DNA from: Nonomuraea coxensis DSM 45129
GTDB taxonomy: Bacteria; Actinomycetota; Actinomycetes; Streptosporangiales; Streptosporangiaceae
Length of the DNA stretch: 64,000 nt
Assembly: GCF_019397265.1 (NCBI RefSeq)
Contig: NZ_CP068985.1
Location: forward strand, 2,088,501-2,152,500
Reading direction: 5' to 3'
This document shows positions 8,433 through 16,894 of the stretch, piece after piece. Numbering within the stretch: position 1 is the first letter of the stretch; every line of letters starts with the position of its first letter. The notes below the pieces were generated by a model. It was not told the DNA's origin. It did no database searches and saw only the letters and a list, made by a program, of their open reading frames with translations. The translations under genes were made by a program, and so were the position numbers.

Positions 8433-10118
8433 ATGAGCCATCCGCATCCTGAGCTCGGCCCCCCGCCGGCGCTGCCTGAAGGCGGCCTGCGCATCGTCGC
8501 GCTCGGCGGGCTGGGAGAGATCGGCAGAAACATGGCCGTGTTCGAATACGACGGCCGCCTGCTGATCGTCGACTGCGGGGTCTTGTTCCCCGAACCCGAC
8601 CAGCCGGGCGTCGACCTCATCCTGCCCGACTTCGAGTACATCAGGGATCGCCTCGACGACATCGAGGCCATGGTGCTGACACACGCTCACGAGGACCACA
8701 TCGGGGCGGTGCCGTACCTGCTGCGCGAACGACGCAACATCCCCCTGATCGGTTCCAAGCTCACTTTGGCCCTGATCGAGGCCAAACTCAGCGAGCACCG
8801 GATCCAGCCGAACAAGGTGGAGGTCGTCGAAGGCGAACGGCACGTCTTCGGGCCTTTCGACTGCGAGTTCCTCGCGGTCAACCATTCGATCCCGGACGCG
8901 CTGGCCGTGGCGATCAGGACGCCGGCCGGCATCGTGCTGCACACCGGCGACTTCCGGATGGACCAGTTGCCGAGCGACGGCCGGCTCACCGACCTCGGCG
9001 GCTTCGCCAGGCTCGGCAGCGAGGGCGTCGACCTGCTGATGTCCGACTCCACCAACGCCGAGGTGCCCGGGTTCGTCACCAGTGAGCGAGAGATCGCACC
9101 GGTCATCGACGAGGTGATCCGCACCTCCGAGCAACGGGTCATCGTCGCCAGCTTCGCCTCCCACGTGCACCGCATCCAGCAGGTCATGGACGCCGCGGCC
9201 AAGCATGGCCGCAAGGTGGCCCTGGTCGGCCGGTCGATGGTGCGCAACATGGGCGTGGCGCGAGACCTGGGCTATCTCAAGGTGCCCCCGGAGTTGATCG
9301 TCGACTCGCGGGACATCGAGGAGTGGCCGCCGCAGGACGTGGTGCTCATCTGCACCGGTTCGCAGGGCGAGCCCATGGCGGCGCTGTCGCGGATGGCCAA
9401 TCGCGATCACCCGATCCGCATCGCCCAAGGCGACACCGTGCTGCTGGCTTCGTCGCTGGTGCCCGGGAACGAGACGGCGGTCAACAAGGTGATCAACGGG
9501 CTGACCAGATGGGGCGCCCGGGTCATCCACAAGGGCAACGCCAAGGTGCACGTCTCCGGCCACGCGGCCGCCGGCGAGCTCCTGTACGTGCTGAACCTGA
9601 CCCGCCCCTCGAACTTCATGCCCGTGCACGGCGAATGGCGCCACCTGCGCGCCCACGCCAAGCTGGCCGCCCTCACCGGCGTCCCCGACGACCACATCGT
9701 GATCGCCGAGGACGGGGTTGTGGTCGACCTGGTCGACGGCAGGGCGAGGATCGTCGGCGCGGTGCATGCCGGCTACGTGTACGTGGACGGCACCTCCGTG
9801 GGCGAGATCACCGACACCTCGCTCAAGGACCGCAGGATTCTCGGCGACGAGGGGTTCATCTCCGTGGTCGTGGTCGTCGACTCGGCCACCGGCAAACTCA
9901 CCGCCGGCCCCGAGATCCACGCCCGCGGCTCGGGCATCGATCCCGCCCAGTTCGATGAGTTCATCCCGCAGATCGAGCGGGCGCTCGAGGAGAAGGCCGC
10001 CGACGGCGTGGTGGACATGCAGGAGATCCGCCGCGTGGTCCGGCGCACGGTGGGACGCTGGGTGAGCGATACCTACCGGCGTCGTCCGATGATCATCCCT
10101 GTGGTGGTCGAAGTCTGA
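8433..10118 (+). CDS. rnj: Ribonuclease J
   Basis: RNase J is a metallo-beta-lactamase/beta-CASP ribonuclease with endo- and 5'-exonuclease activity, central to mRNA decay and rRNA maturation in actinomycetes. The 561-residue protein shows GGLGEIGRNM near the start, the metal motif HAHEDHIG, later ligands in NHSIPDA and HTGDFRMD, the beta-CASP motif SQGEP with STGSQ-like CTGSQGE, and KVHVSGHA with PVHGEWRH. A short acidic-hydrophobic C-terminal region follows. The ATG at 8433 is used with a GGGGG stretch upstream; an out-of-frame ATG lies 4 bp earlier. The sequence is complete and typical. Confidence 0.96.
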   Translation: MSHPHPELGPPPALPEGGLRIVALGGLGEIGRNMAVFEYDGRLLIVDCGVLFPEPDQPGVDLILPDFEYIRDRLDDIEAMVLTHAHEDHIGAVPYLLRERRNIPLIGSKLTLALIEAKLSEHRIQPNKVEVVEGERHVFGPFDCEFLAVNHSIPDALAVAIRTPAGIVLHTGDFRMDQLPSDGRLTDLGGFARLGSEGVDLLMSDSTNAEVPGFVTSEREIAPVIDEVIRTSEQRVIVASFASHVHRIQQVMDAAAKHGRKVALVGRSMVRNMGVARDLGYLKVPPELIVDSRDIEEWPPQDVVLICTGSQGEPMAALSRMANRDHPIRIAQGDTVLLASSLVPGNETAVNKVINGLTRWGARVIHKGNAKVHVSGHAAAGELLYVLNLTRPSNFMPVHGEWRHLRAHAKLAALTGVPDDHIVIAEDGVVVDLVDGRARIVGAVHAGYVYVDGTSVGEITDTSLKDRRILGDEGFISVVVVVDSATGKLTAGPEIHARGSGIDPAQFDEFIPQIERALEEKAADGVVDMQEIRRVVRRTVGRWVSDTYRRRPMIIPVVVEV

Positions 10119-10126
10119 CCATCCAG

Positions 10127-10163
10127 CCGGTACGGCAGACGTCCCTAGCGTCCGCCGTACCGG
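10127..10163 (+). terminator. Stem-loop terminator after rnj
   Basis: A 15-bp stem with one mismatch (CCGGTACGGCAGACG with CGTCCGCCGTACCGG) and a 7-base loop starts 8 bp after the rnj stop codon. There is no T-run after it, as is common for actinobacterial terminators. Confidence 0.7.
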
Positions 10164-10805
10164 CGTCACTCTCGTCTGCGGCATGGGCGGCACCCGCCTC
10201 TGCCGCACCGACGACAGGCCCTGGCCGCCGTCCGCTTCCGACAGTGTGACGTCGAGGTCGGCGGACGACACCGCGGCTCTGCCGCAGGCGTTCACGCCTC
10301 TGAAGGCGCCGCGGACGACCGTAGCTGAGGATCCACCATCTGTGGCGGAGAGCGCAGCTCGGCTGCATGGAATCGACGGCTCGGCCCCGCTTCCCGCGCA
10401 CAAGGCCACCGCTGTGCTGCTCGTCAACAGCGACGGATTTTCGCCCCGGTACGCGAACGCAAGCAGAACCTCAGAGCCATATGGGGCTTTCCGCCGCCAC
10501 CCATGCTGTCGTGACGGCCAGCGCCTTCGCCGAGCCCGGTAAGGCCGCGAGAGATCTCCTTGATCAAGAGTCTGGGCAGCTCCGGCTGACAACGTCCGCC
10601 AGGCGCAAGCCCTGATCAGGAATCCGAGGAAACGCTGGAGGCCGCTCCAGCTGCGCCGAATGCGGTGGTGCGCCGTTCTGCGGCGCTGGGTCACGCCGCC
10701 GGAAAGCGGGCACGGCCGCGATGACGGTGGATGCATGTCAGACCTCCCTTCCGCGCCACCTCAGATGTCCGCTTCGATGCATCGCAACGGGCGCCCCGGC
10801 CCAGG
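10164..10805. other. About 640 bp with no recognisable gene
   Basis: No supported coding region on either strand. This is the junction where the conserved backbone after rnj gives way to accessory genes. The convergent ABC permease gene ends at 10806. Confidence 0.45.
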
Positions 10806-11582
10806 TCAGGCGTCTCTTCGACGTATCACGAAAGTGGCGGCGAAGAGAGGAAGGGCCGCATAGGCGAGCAGGACCGCGGCGGCGGCCGCGGGCGACAGGA
10901 GAGAACCGAACACCGAGGAGGCGTTACTGTCGCCGGTGATCTGCCGAGGGAGAGCGCCGATCATGACCGAACCTAGCCGTTCGCTCCATGGCTCGGGGAT
11001 GTTGCCGATGATGATCGGGACGACGTAGACGAGGCCGACGACGATCGCGATCGATCCGGCGGTGGAGCGGAGCAGAGCGCCGAGCCCGAGCCCGAGCAGC
11101 GCGAAGACCGGAACCGTGAGGCTGAGAACGACCAGAATCGGCAACCTGTCCACGAACGGGCCGGCGTACGCGCCGGAGAAGCGGTCGCCGAGCACCGCCC
11201 GGGACACGGCGTAGGTGCCGAAGACGGTGATCGGACCGATGAGCAGGCCCAGAGTGCCGACGGTGGCCGCTTTGGCACCGAGGACCGGCCAACGTCGCGG
11301 TACGACCGCCAGGCTCGTTCTGATGAGCCCCGTGGCGTACTCGGAGGTCATGACCAGTGCACCCAGGATGCCCAGGCACAGCTGGGGCACGATCACCAGG
11401 ACTTCCTCAAGATCCGCGATGCGAGCATCCGGGCGCTTGTCCATCGGCGCGCTGTCGTACATCCCGGCGGCCATCACCGCAAGCGCGAGACCCAGGAGGA
11501 TGGCCCCCAGACTTAGCCCGAGGATCACGTAGGTGGAGCGGACGGAGCGGACTTTCAACCATTCAGCGGAGAGAACACTCAT
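10806..11582 (-). CDS. ABC-2 type transporter permease
   Basis: This is a 258-residue integral membrane protein with about six hydrophobic segments (for example STYVILGLSLGAILLGLALA, LGLLIGPITVFGTYAVS, LPILVVLSLTVPVFALLGLG and SIAIVVGLVYVVPIII). It begins with the family's usual EWLKVRSVRSTY. Such permeases pair with a cytoplasmic ATPase to export antibiotics, lipids or peptides. It is the last gene of a minus-strand run starting with the ATPase at 12761, with a decayed permease in between. Next to a two-component system, the layout resembles antibiotic- or cell-envelope-stress detoxification modules; the substrate is unknown. Confidence 0.88.
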   Translation of the reverse strand: MSVLSAEWLKVRSVRSTYVILGLSLGAILLGLALAVMAAGMYDSAPMDKRPDARIADLEEVLVIVPQLCLGILGALVMTSEYATGLIRTSLAVVPRRWPVLGAKAATVGTLGLLIGPITVFGTYAVSRAVLGDRFSGAYAGPFVDRLPILVVLSLTVPVFALLGLGLGALLRSTAGSIAIVVGLVYVVPIIIGNIPEPWSERLGSVMIGALPRQITGDSNASSVFGSLLSPAAAAAVLLAYAALPLFAATFVIRRRDA

Positions 11583-11675
11583 GACGCTGCTCCCCGGAAG
11601 GCGGTGAGAGGAGTGCGATGCCTGACGCGCTCCGTGCGGCTGTACGGAGGGCCGTCCGGCGGTCTCTCCGGGTAG

Positions 11676-12045
11676 TCATGCATCTCTTCTCCTGAGGTTG
11701 CGGTAGGTGACGGCGGGATAGGTGATGAGGACGGCGATGGCAGCCCATGGCATGAGGCGGCCGTCGCAGAAGCGGATTGAAAGGCGTCAGCCAGTCGGTT
11801 TGGGAACGAAGCCGGGCAGCAGGAACATGGCGGCGTCAGTGTTCCAAGGCGAGCAAGGTGGTTGCCGACGCTGAGGAGGACGCAGAGCCTCGCCGCAAAC
11901 GAGGCGAGGAGACGAGAGGTCAGTGCCGATGGCCAGGCCGACGAAGGCCAAGGCGGTGACCGACATCCCTGATGGCAGCGGCGTTGGAAGGTCGTCGGTT
12001 GGGCAGGTCGAGCTTGCGCCACTCCGAGCGGACTGCGGCCTTCAC
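11676..12045 (-). pseudogene. Decayed ABC-2 permease with only its two ends left
   Basis: The GTG at 12045 overlaps the ATPase stop codon (GTGA), and the first codons read MKAAVRSEWRKLD, a classic start for this permease type. The last codons before the TGA at 11676 read RLMPWAAIAVLITYPAVTYRNLRRRDA, a classic permease C-terminus. What lies between is only ~250 bp, mostly in shifted frames and without the expected membrane segments. A full-length gene would need ~750 bp, so there has been a large internal deletion plus frameshifts. The exporter is probably left with a single permease, which may act as a homodimer. Confidence 0.75.
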
Positions 12046-12761
12046 CTGGTTGCTCCGTATTGGACGCTGTCGGCCGTCAGGGCCATGTACGCATCCTCGA
12101 GCGAAGGGTAGCGGCTGGTCAGGTCGGCGACCGTGGCCTCGATGATCAGCCGGCCTCGGCCGATGATGACGATGCGTTCGGCGGTGAGGGCCATCTCGCT
12201 CATCAGGTGGCTGGACAGCAGAATCGTCCGGCCCTCGGCGGCCAAGGAACGCATGAGGTCGCGGACCCAGCGCACGCCGTCAGGATCGAGGCCGTTGACC
12301 GGCTCGTCGAACAGCAGCACGCCGGGATCACCCAGCAGCGCGGCGGCGATACCCAGCCGCTGTTTCATCCCGAGGGAGAAACCGGCCAGGCGTTTTCGCG
12401 CCACGCCTGCCAGACCTACCTTCTCCAGCACCTCGGCCACGCGCGCCGGGCCGATGTCGTTGGTGCGGGCCAGGGCGAGCAGGTGATTGTAGGCACTGCG
12501 GCCACCGTGAACCGCGCCGGCGTCCAGCAAGGCGCCGACCTCGCGCATCGGCTTGCGCAACGAGGTGTACCGGTGGCCGTTGACCAGCGCGTGCCCGGAG
12601 GTGGGGGCATCCAGGCCCAGTATCAGGCGCATCGTCGTCGACTTGCCCGCGCCGTTGGGACCCAGAAAGCCGGTCACGTGGCCGGGCTCGACCGTGAAGG
12701 ACAGGTCGTCGACGGCGAGGGCGTCGCCGTAGCGCTTGGTGAGGTGCTGAAGTTCGATCAC
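12042..12761 (-). CDS. ABC transporter ATP-binding protein
   Basis: This is the cytoplasmic ATPase that drives the neighbouring ABC-2 permease. All motifs are present in the 239 residues: Walker A GPNGAGKST, Q-loop region, signature FSLGMKQRLGIAAALL, Walker B VLLFDEPVNGLD, and the switch histidine in LLSSHLMSE. The GTG at 12761 is chosen because it gives the canonical beginning IELQHLTKRYG; an in-frame GTG at 12806 would add 15 residues. It is divergent from the sensor kinase, which suggests that the kinase/regulator pair controls it. Confidence 0.92.
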   Translation of the reverse strand: MIELQHLTKRYGDALAVDDLSFTVEPGHVTGFLGPNGAGKSTTMRLILGLDAPTSGHALVNGHRYTSLRKPMREVGALLDAGAVHGGRSAYNHLLALARTNDIGPARVAEVLEKVGLAGVARKRLAGFSLGMKQRLGIAAALLGDPGVLLFDEPVNGLDPDGVRWVRDLMRSLAAEGRTILLSSHLMSEMALTAERIVIIGRGRLIIEATVADLTSRYPSLEDAYMALTADSVQYGATR

Positions 12762-12861
12762 GGCGTGAAGCTTGCCGGACGGCGAGCGGCAAGCGCGTCG
12801 GACCACGGTCCGAACTTCAAGGTCAGACCCCGGGTTGATGTGCGCACGCCACCGCAGCGGC

Positions 12862-12867
12862 TACGGT
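12862..12867 (+). promoter_or_regulatory. -10 box of the sensor kinase promoter, probably leaderless
   Basis: TACGGT ends 7 bp before the GTG start at 12875, matching the spacing of leaderless actinobacterial promoters. No Shine-Dalgarno site precedes the GTG. A TTGATG at 12835-12840 is slightly too far upstream to be a good -35 box. Confidence 0.45.
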
Positions 12868-12874
12868 TCCTCGC

Positions 12875-14596
12875 GTGGACGAGACCTCCGGCACGGTGAA
12901 CAGCAAGGACAGCGGCCCCTTCTTCGCAAGACGCATGGGACGCGGGCAGTTGATCGTGCTCGACCTCGTGGCGGGATTCGTCGTCGCCCTGGTGTTCCTC
13001 ACGTCCGCGGCAGCTGCGGGGCACCTTCCGCCATGGGCGAAGGTCGCCCTGCCGCTCGGGCTCGGGTTGCCCCTGGCGCTGCGGAGGGTATGGCCGATGC
13101 CTGTCTTCCTGTTCACGCTGACGCTTGCGGTCGTGGCCCAAGTGATGGGCGCCGTCACGTTCTCCTACTTCGCCCCTGCGTACGCGCTCTACGTGGTCGC
13201 GTTGAACGACCGGGCAGGCAGTGTGGTGCCGGTCTCGGCCATCGGGTCATTGAGTCTGCTCACTGTCGCCGGGCTGGTGGTGGCGGGCACGCCGCAGGCC
13301 GCCCCCACCTGGGTCCTCAACCTCGACGAGCCGTTGATGGGCATCGCGGCGCTAGGGGGTTCCTGGACGATCGGCAGAGCCGTGTATGAGCGCCGGCTGT
13401 ACGCGGCACGCAATGCCGAGCGGTTGGCCGCGCAGGCGGTGACACAGGAACGGTTACGCATCGCCCGAGAACTCCACGACGTCGTCACACATAACGTCGG
13501 CCTGATCGCGGTCAAGGCGGGGGTGGCGAATCACGTGATCGCGACCAGGCCGGAGGAAGCGCGGGATGCCCTGCGCGTGATCGAGACCGCCAGCCGGGGC
13601 GCGTTGATCGAGATGCGACACCTGCTCGGGATGTTGCGTTCGACGTCTGAGGCGGCCGATCGGACTCCGGCGCCAGGGCTCTCCGGGCTGGACGGCCTTG
13701 TCCGACAGGCTCGTTCCGCAGGGGTTGAGGTGCAGTTCAATGCACGCTTTCATGACGCCCCCGGCAAGAGAGGCGTAGTCGGACGCTGCGTCAGCGACCA
13801 ACATACTTCGGACGGAACGCATGTTGGTGGCGATGGTCCTGACGGCCGAGGTGCTGTAGGCCAAGGTGCCGCAGGTCTAGGCAGTGATGACCGGGACGCG
13901 GACCGGCGCAACGGTATCGATGACACGGACCACGACGGTACGGATCGCAGCGGTACGGGCCGCAATGGTACGGATCGCAGCGGTGCGGATTGCAACGGCA
14001 CAGGCGTCAGGGCTGATGGCTCTGTGGCTGATGGCTTTGCGGCTCACGACGATGGGGAAGGCGACGCTGCAGCTGCGTGTGTACGGGCCGACGGTGCACC
14101 AGCTAGCGGTACCGCGGCTGGTGGCGCCGGTGCTGGTGGCGCTGCGCGCGGCGGCGAGGGCATCGATGACGTGAACGTTGGCGACCTGTGCTCTGGCGAC
14201 GCGAGTGTTGGTGATCAGAGGATCGGTGGCAGGGGTGTTGGTAGCGAGAGCGTAGGTGGCGCGGCTGGGGCGGTCGGGTTCTCAGCGGCGAGGTTGCCCG
14301 AAGGCGTCGAGTTGGCGATATACCGCATCGTGCAGGAGGCTCTGACCAATGTCATCAAACATGCGGCTCCTGCCCGGTGCAGGGTCTCCGTTCTGGGCGA
14401 TGGAAGGGACGTCAGGATCGAAGTCGTCGATGACGGGCCGGGCAGGAGAACGTTGCCCTCTGCGGGGGCCGGTCACGGGCTCATCGGCATGCGAGAGCGG
14501 GTGATGATGTACGGCGGTGCCTTTGAGGCCGGAAGCCTCCCTGGACGAGGATTCCGGGTCTTCGCACGCTTGCCGTACGGGGAGGAGGTCACGTGA
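12875..14596 (+). CDS. NarL/DesK-type sensor histidine kinase with a large low-complexity insert
   Basis: This membrane-bound kinase senses an unknown signal and phosphorylates the response regulator encoded next. There are four to five membrane segments (about residues 25-150), then the HisKA_3 dimerisation helix with the phospho-acceptor H201 in RELHDVVTHNVG. The ATPase domain comes last: N-box EALTNVIKHA, G-box VVDDGPG and GHGLIGMRERV. Between them, about residues 297-472, lies a Gly/Asp/Ala/Ser/Thr-rich stretch full of short repeats (GTDRSGTGRNGTDRSG) not found in this family, which normally needs about 390-400 residues; this protein has 573. The insert keeps the frame and all catalytic motifs are intact, so the kinase may still work. 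The stop overlaps the regulator's start. Confidence 0.9.
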   Translation: MDETSGTVNSKDSGPFFARRMGRGQLIVLDLVAGFVVALVFLTSAAAAGHLPPWAKVALPLGLGLPLALRRVWPMPVFLFTLTLAVVAQVMGAVTFSYFAPAYALYVVALNDRAGSVVPVSAIGSLSLLTVAGLVVAGTPQAAPTWVLNLDEPLMGIAALGGSWTIGRAVYERRLYAARNAERLAAQAVTQERLRIARELHDVVTHNVGLIAVKAGVANHVIATRPEEARDALRVIETASRGALIEMRHLLGMLRSTSEAADRTPAPGLSGLDGLVRQARSAGVEVQFNARFHDAPGKRGVVGRCVSDQHTSDGTHVGGDGPDGRGAVGQGAAGLGSDDRDADRRNGIDDTDHDGTDRSGTGRNGTDRSGADCNGTGVRADGSVADGFAAHDDGEGDAAAACVRADGAPASGTAAGGAGAGGAARGGEGIDDVNVGDLCSGDASVGDQRIGGRGVGSESVGGAAGAVGFSAARLPEGVELAIYRIVQEALTNVIKHAAPARCRVSVLGDGRDVRIEVVDDGPGRRTLPSAGAGHGLIGMRERVMMYGGAFEAGSLPGRGFRVFARLPYGEEVT

Positions 14597-15234
14597 TCCG
14601 AGTGGTCGTCGCCGATGATCAGGCATTGCTTCGGGGAAGCTTCAAGGTGCTCGTCGACTCCGAGCCCGACCTCGCTGTGGTGGGGGAGGCGGCCACCGGG
14701 GCGGAGGCTGTCGCAGTAGTCCTGAGGCAGAAGCCAGACGTGGTGCTGATGGACGTACGCATGCCCGAGATGGACGGCATTGAGGCAACACGACAGATCA
14801 GGGATGTCTCTCGGGTTCTGGTTGTGACCATGTTCGATCTGGATGCGTACGTCTACGACGCTCTCCGTGCGGGAGCGAGTGGGTTCTTGCTCAAGGACAC
14901 ACCGCCTGCCGATCTGCTGGCTGCCATTCGAGTCGTGGCCGGTGGAGAGGCGTTGCTGGCTCCCACGGTCACGCGGCGGTTGATCGAGCAGTTCGCTCGT
15001 AGTCCAGTGGTTCCCCAGGTGAAAGGGCTGGATGGGGTCACCGAGCGGGAGTGCGAGGTGCTCTTGCTGATCGCGCGTGGGCTGTCGAACGGAGAGATCG
15101 CTCTGCACCTGCAACTGAGCCTGGCGACGGTGAAGACACACATCACCCGGCTGCTGGCCAAATTGGAGGCTCGGGACCGGGCACAGTTGGTGATCGCTGC
15201 TTACGAGAGTGGGCTCGTCTCTGCTGCGCCGTGA
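14593..15234 (+). CDS. NarL/LuxR-type response regulator
   Basis: This is the partner of the upstream sensor kinase; the GTG start overlaps the kinase stop (GTGA), so translation is coupled. The 213-residue protein has a receiver domain with the acidic pocket (VADDQ), the phosphorylated D54 in VVLMDVRMPEMDG, the conserved threonine in VVTMFD and the lysine in FLLKDTP. A LuxR-type helix-turn-helix follows (about 145-205: LTERECEVLLLIARGLSNGEIALHL, ATVKTHITRLLAKL). The probable target is the divergent ABC exporter promoter region at 12762-12874, by inference from position. Confidence 0.94.
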   Translation: MIRVVVADDQALLRGSFKVLVDSEPDLAVVGEAATGAEAVAVVLRQKPDVVLMDVRMPEMDGIEATRQIRDVSRVLVVTMFDLDAYVYDALRAGASGFLLKDTPPADLLAAIRVVAGGEALLAPTVTRRLIEQFARSPVVPQVKGLDGVTERECEVLLLIARGLSNGEIALHLQLSLATVKTHITRLLAKLEARDRAQLVIAAYESGLVSAAP

Positions 15235-15393
15235 CTGACAGGGGTGTGGTGGCGATGGGGGCAGGCGTAGCCGACGCGGGTTGCGTCCATGGAAGTGGTG
15301 TACGGGTGCGGCCTGGTCAGCAGGTGGCGTCGTGGAATGAGAACGGCCATCGCGTGATCCTTCCTAGCAGCGATTCCAAGAAGGAGAACGGCG

Positions 15394-15540
15394 ATGACCG
15401 CAGACAACAGTGTGACGCCTGACCGGTGGCTGGCGCAGCAGATCGAGACCGATGACCCGAACAAGTTGCGATTCGTCGTGGGAGACCACGGCTCCGTACC
15501 GGAGGACCCTGACCCACGCACACGCCAGCCAGGTGAGTGA
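15394..15540 (+). CDS. 48-residue acidic peptide of unknown function
   Basis: This is a short gene with a strong ribosome site, AAGGAGA, 7 bp before its ATG. The peptide begins MTADNSVTPDRWLAQQIETD and ends PEDPDPRTRQPGE, is acidic, has no cysteine, no membrane segment and no signal peptide. Its stop overlaps a GTG start at 15537 (GTGA), the usual sign of translational coupling. Good initiation signals and codon use argue that it is expressed. It could be a peptide precursor or a small regulatory protein; no maturation enzyme lies nearby, so I do not assign a function. Confidence 0.5.
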   Translation: MTADNSVTPDRWLAQQIETDDPNKLRFVVGDHGSVPEDPDPRTRQPGE

Positions 15541-15851
15541 ACGCGGCGGGAACCAGCTCTTTGAGCAACATGCTGCGGGTGTCCGAGATCGAAGACTGCC
15601 ATCTGCCTGAACATGTGAAGCGTGACCTGTTCAACGAGTGCGATCACGGAATGTGTGCCTGGTCCAGGCTTGCGGCGTCGTCGAGGCCGGATGTCTGGTC
15701 AAGTGGGTTTGGCATAGCTGGAGTGCTTGGCGGTGCTGGTACGGCTGGCTGTCGGGTGGAGTTGTTCGGAGTGGGGGCTTTGTCACTCTTGCTGTTGAAG
15801 CTCCCCGTTCTTGTATTGAGTGAGGGCGTACTGAGTAAGTGCCCCCGATAG
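15537..15851 (+). CDS. Possible hypothetical protein coupled to the 48-residue peptide
   Basis: This 104-codon frame starts at a GTG overlapping the peptide stop. The first half (MLRVSEIEDCHLPEHVKRDLFNECDHGMCAW) has a plausible protein composition. The second half (valine/leucine/glycine-rich) is less convincing and could be non-coding sequence read through. It ends inside the hairpin at 15838-15864. I do not recognise a family. The gene may be real but short, or an early frameshift may have damaged it. Confidence 0.3.
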   Translation: MNAAGTSSLSNMLRVSEIEDCHLPEHVKRDLFNECDHGMCAWSRLAASSRPDVWSSGFGIAGVLGGAGTAGCRVELFGVGALSLLLLKLPVLVLSEGVLSKCPR

Positions 15852-15864
15852 GGTCGGGGGCACT
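15838..15864. terminator. Perfect 11-bp bidirectional terminator hairpin
   Basis: AGTGCCCCCGA and TCGGGGGCACT pair perfectly around a 5-base loop. The hairpin sits between a plus-strand run ending near 15851 and a minus-strand gene ending at 15873, and CGTTTCGGTT follows on the plus strand. It would serve both directions. Confidence 0.75.
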
Positions 15865-15872
15865 CGTTTCGG

Positions 15873-16187
15873 TTAGGATTCGCCGTTTTCCATCAGGCGA
15901 TCGAGTCTGATACCCAGGTCGATCATCTCGCAGCGGAGTGAGTCGAGGGCCCTCACGAGGTCGGAGTGCGAAGTTTTGAGATAGTCGTTGAGCTGGCAGC
16001 GAACGCCGGCCACCTCGTCGCCCCACGCTGCGAAGTCTTCGGCTACGTCGGCTCGGAGTTCGGCGATGTCCGTTCGGAGAGCAGTGATGATACTCACGGT
16101 TGCCGTGCGGTCCGTGTCGGCGATCAGGCACGCCTCCAGAGCCTCAACACGCAGTTTCAGACCGAGGATCTCCGTCTGCACGTCCAC
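15873..16187 (-). CDS. Small coiled-coil hypothetical protein
   Basis: This 104-residue protein is predicted to be mostly helix with a heptad pattern (LGLKLRVEALEACLIAD, ITALRTDIAELRADVAEDFAAW, LVRALDSLRCEMIDLGIRLDRLM), so it is probably an oligomeric coiled coil. It is negatively charged, has no signal peptide, and no family can be named. The GTG at 16187 is supported by GGTAGGA 5-10 bp upstream; an ATG 3 bp before it is out of frame. It stands alone, facing the terminator at 15838-15864. Confidence 0.65.
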   Translation of the reverse strand: MDVQTEILGLKLRVEALEACLIADTDRTATVSIITALRTDIAELRADVAEDFAAWGDEVAGVRCQLNDYLKTSHSDLVRALDSLRCEMIDLGIRLDRLMENGES

Positions 16188-16865
16188 GCATTCCTACCTT
16201 TGCGGTAGTCGGGAGAGACACCGGCCTCTCTTGTCCGGGTCTCGCTTGCTGTTATCCATGGTCGCAAGCAGTTGGGAGTGCTGTGGCACGGGCGATGAGC
16301 GGCGGGAGTGGGTTTGTACTTCTACGTGTTGAGCCGTTCATCCCGGAGCCCCAGCATGTCCGATTTGGCCGGAGTTTCGGGGGGAAGAAAACTGCCCCTG
16401 AGGACAGCTGGGTCGTGGCCGTTTTGTCGGTTTTGGGTGGAGTGTGGGTGTGGAGGGGTGATGGGAGCGGTCGTCGGTCTTCGCGGCAGATGCGGTGGGA
16501 TGGGGGTCTGTCTGGCGCGAGAGGGCTCGACAAATGTGGTGGTCGCCTTGGTGTTGGCATGTTGCAGTACGAGGAGAATCTGCGCCTCGCGATTTTTTGA
16601 TGGCGAATGGCCACGACTCTTTTTTTAAGTGAGTCTTGTTGTGTTCGCTAGCTGATTGTGGTTCTTTGTAGTGGTAGGTGGATGTCTCTCTGTTGGTCTT
16701 ATCGGATGATGTTGAGAGACGATGGAGAATGGCAGCATGTTGTCTTCTTGGCTCGGTTTAGAGTTTAGTTTGCGGGTGGGTATGGTTTAGGGCGGTGCTT
16801 CTGGTGTCCGTGGATACGTGCCGATTGGATCTCGCGGGACTCGGTCGATTTGGGTGATCCTGCTT
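16188..16865. other. About 680 bp, GT-rich on the plus strand, without a supported gene
   Basis: No frame shows a recognisable protein. From about 16600 to 16760 the sequence is unusually AT-rich for this genome, with a run of seven T at 16620-16626, and looks like acquired or non-coding DNA next to an insertion sequence. Confidence 0.45.
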
Positions 16866-16894
16866 AGTGGTTCGCGCTGTAAATCCTTCTGGGG

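Noticed and set aside
6879..10736. Very long open frame on the minus strand across dapA and rnj
   Set aside because: It is antisense to two clearly real genes, in a frame that stays open only because of the high GC content; its product is rich in Arg, His, Asp and Val without any domain.
15394..15540. Lanthipeptide or other RiPP precursor
   Set aside because: No cysteine, no leader motif I can name and no modifying enzyme nearby; kept only as a peptide of unknown function.
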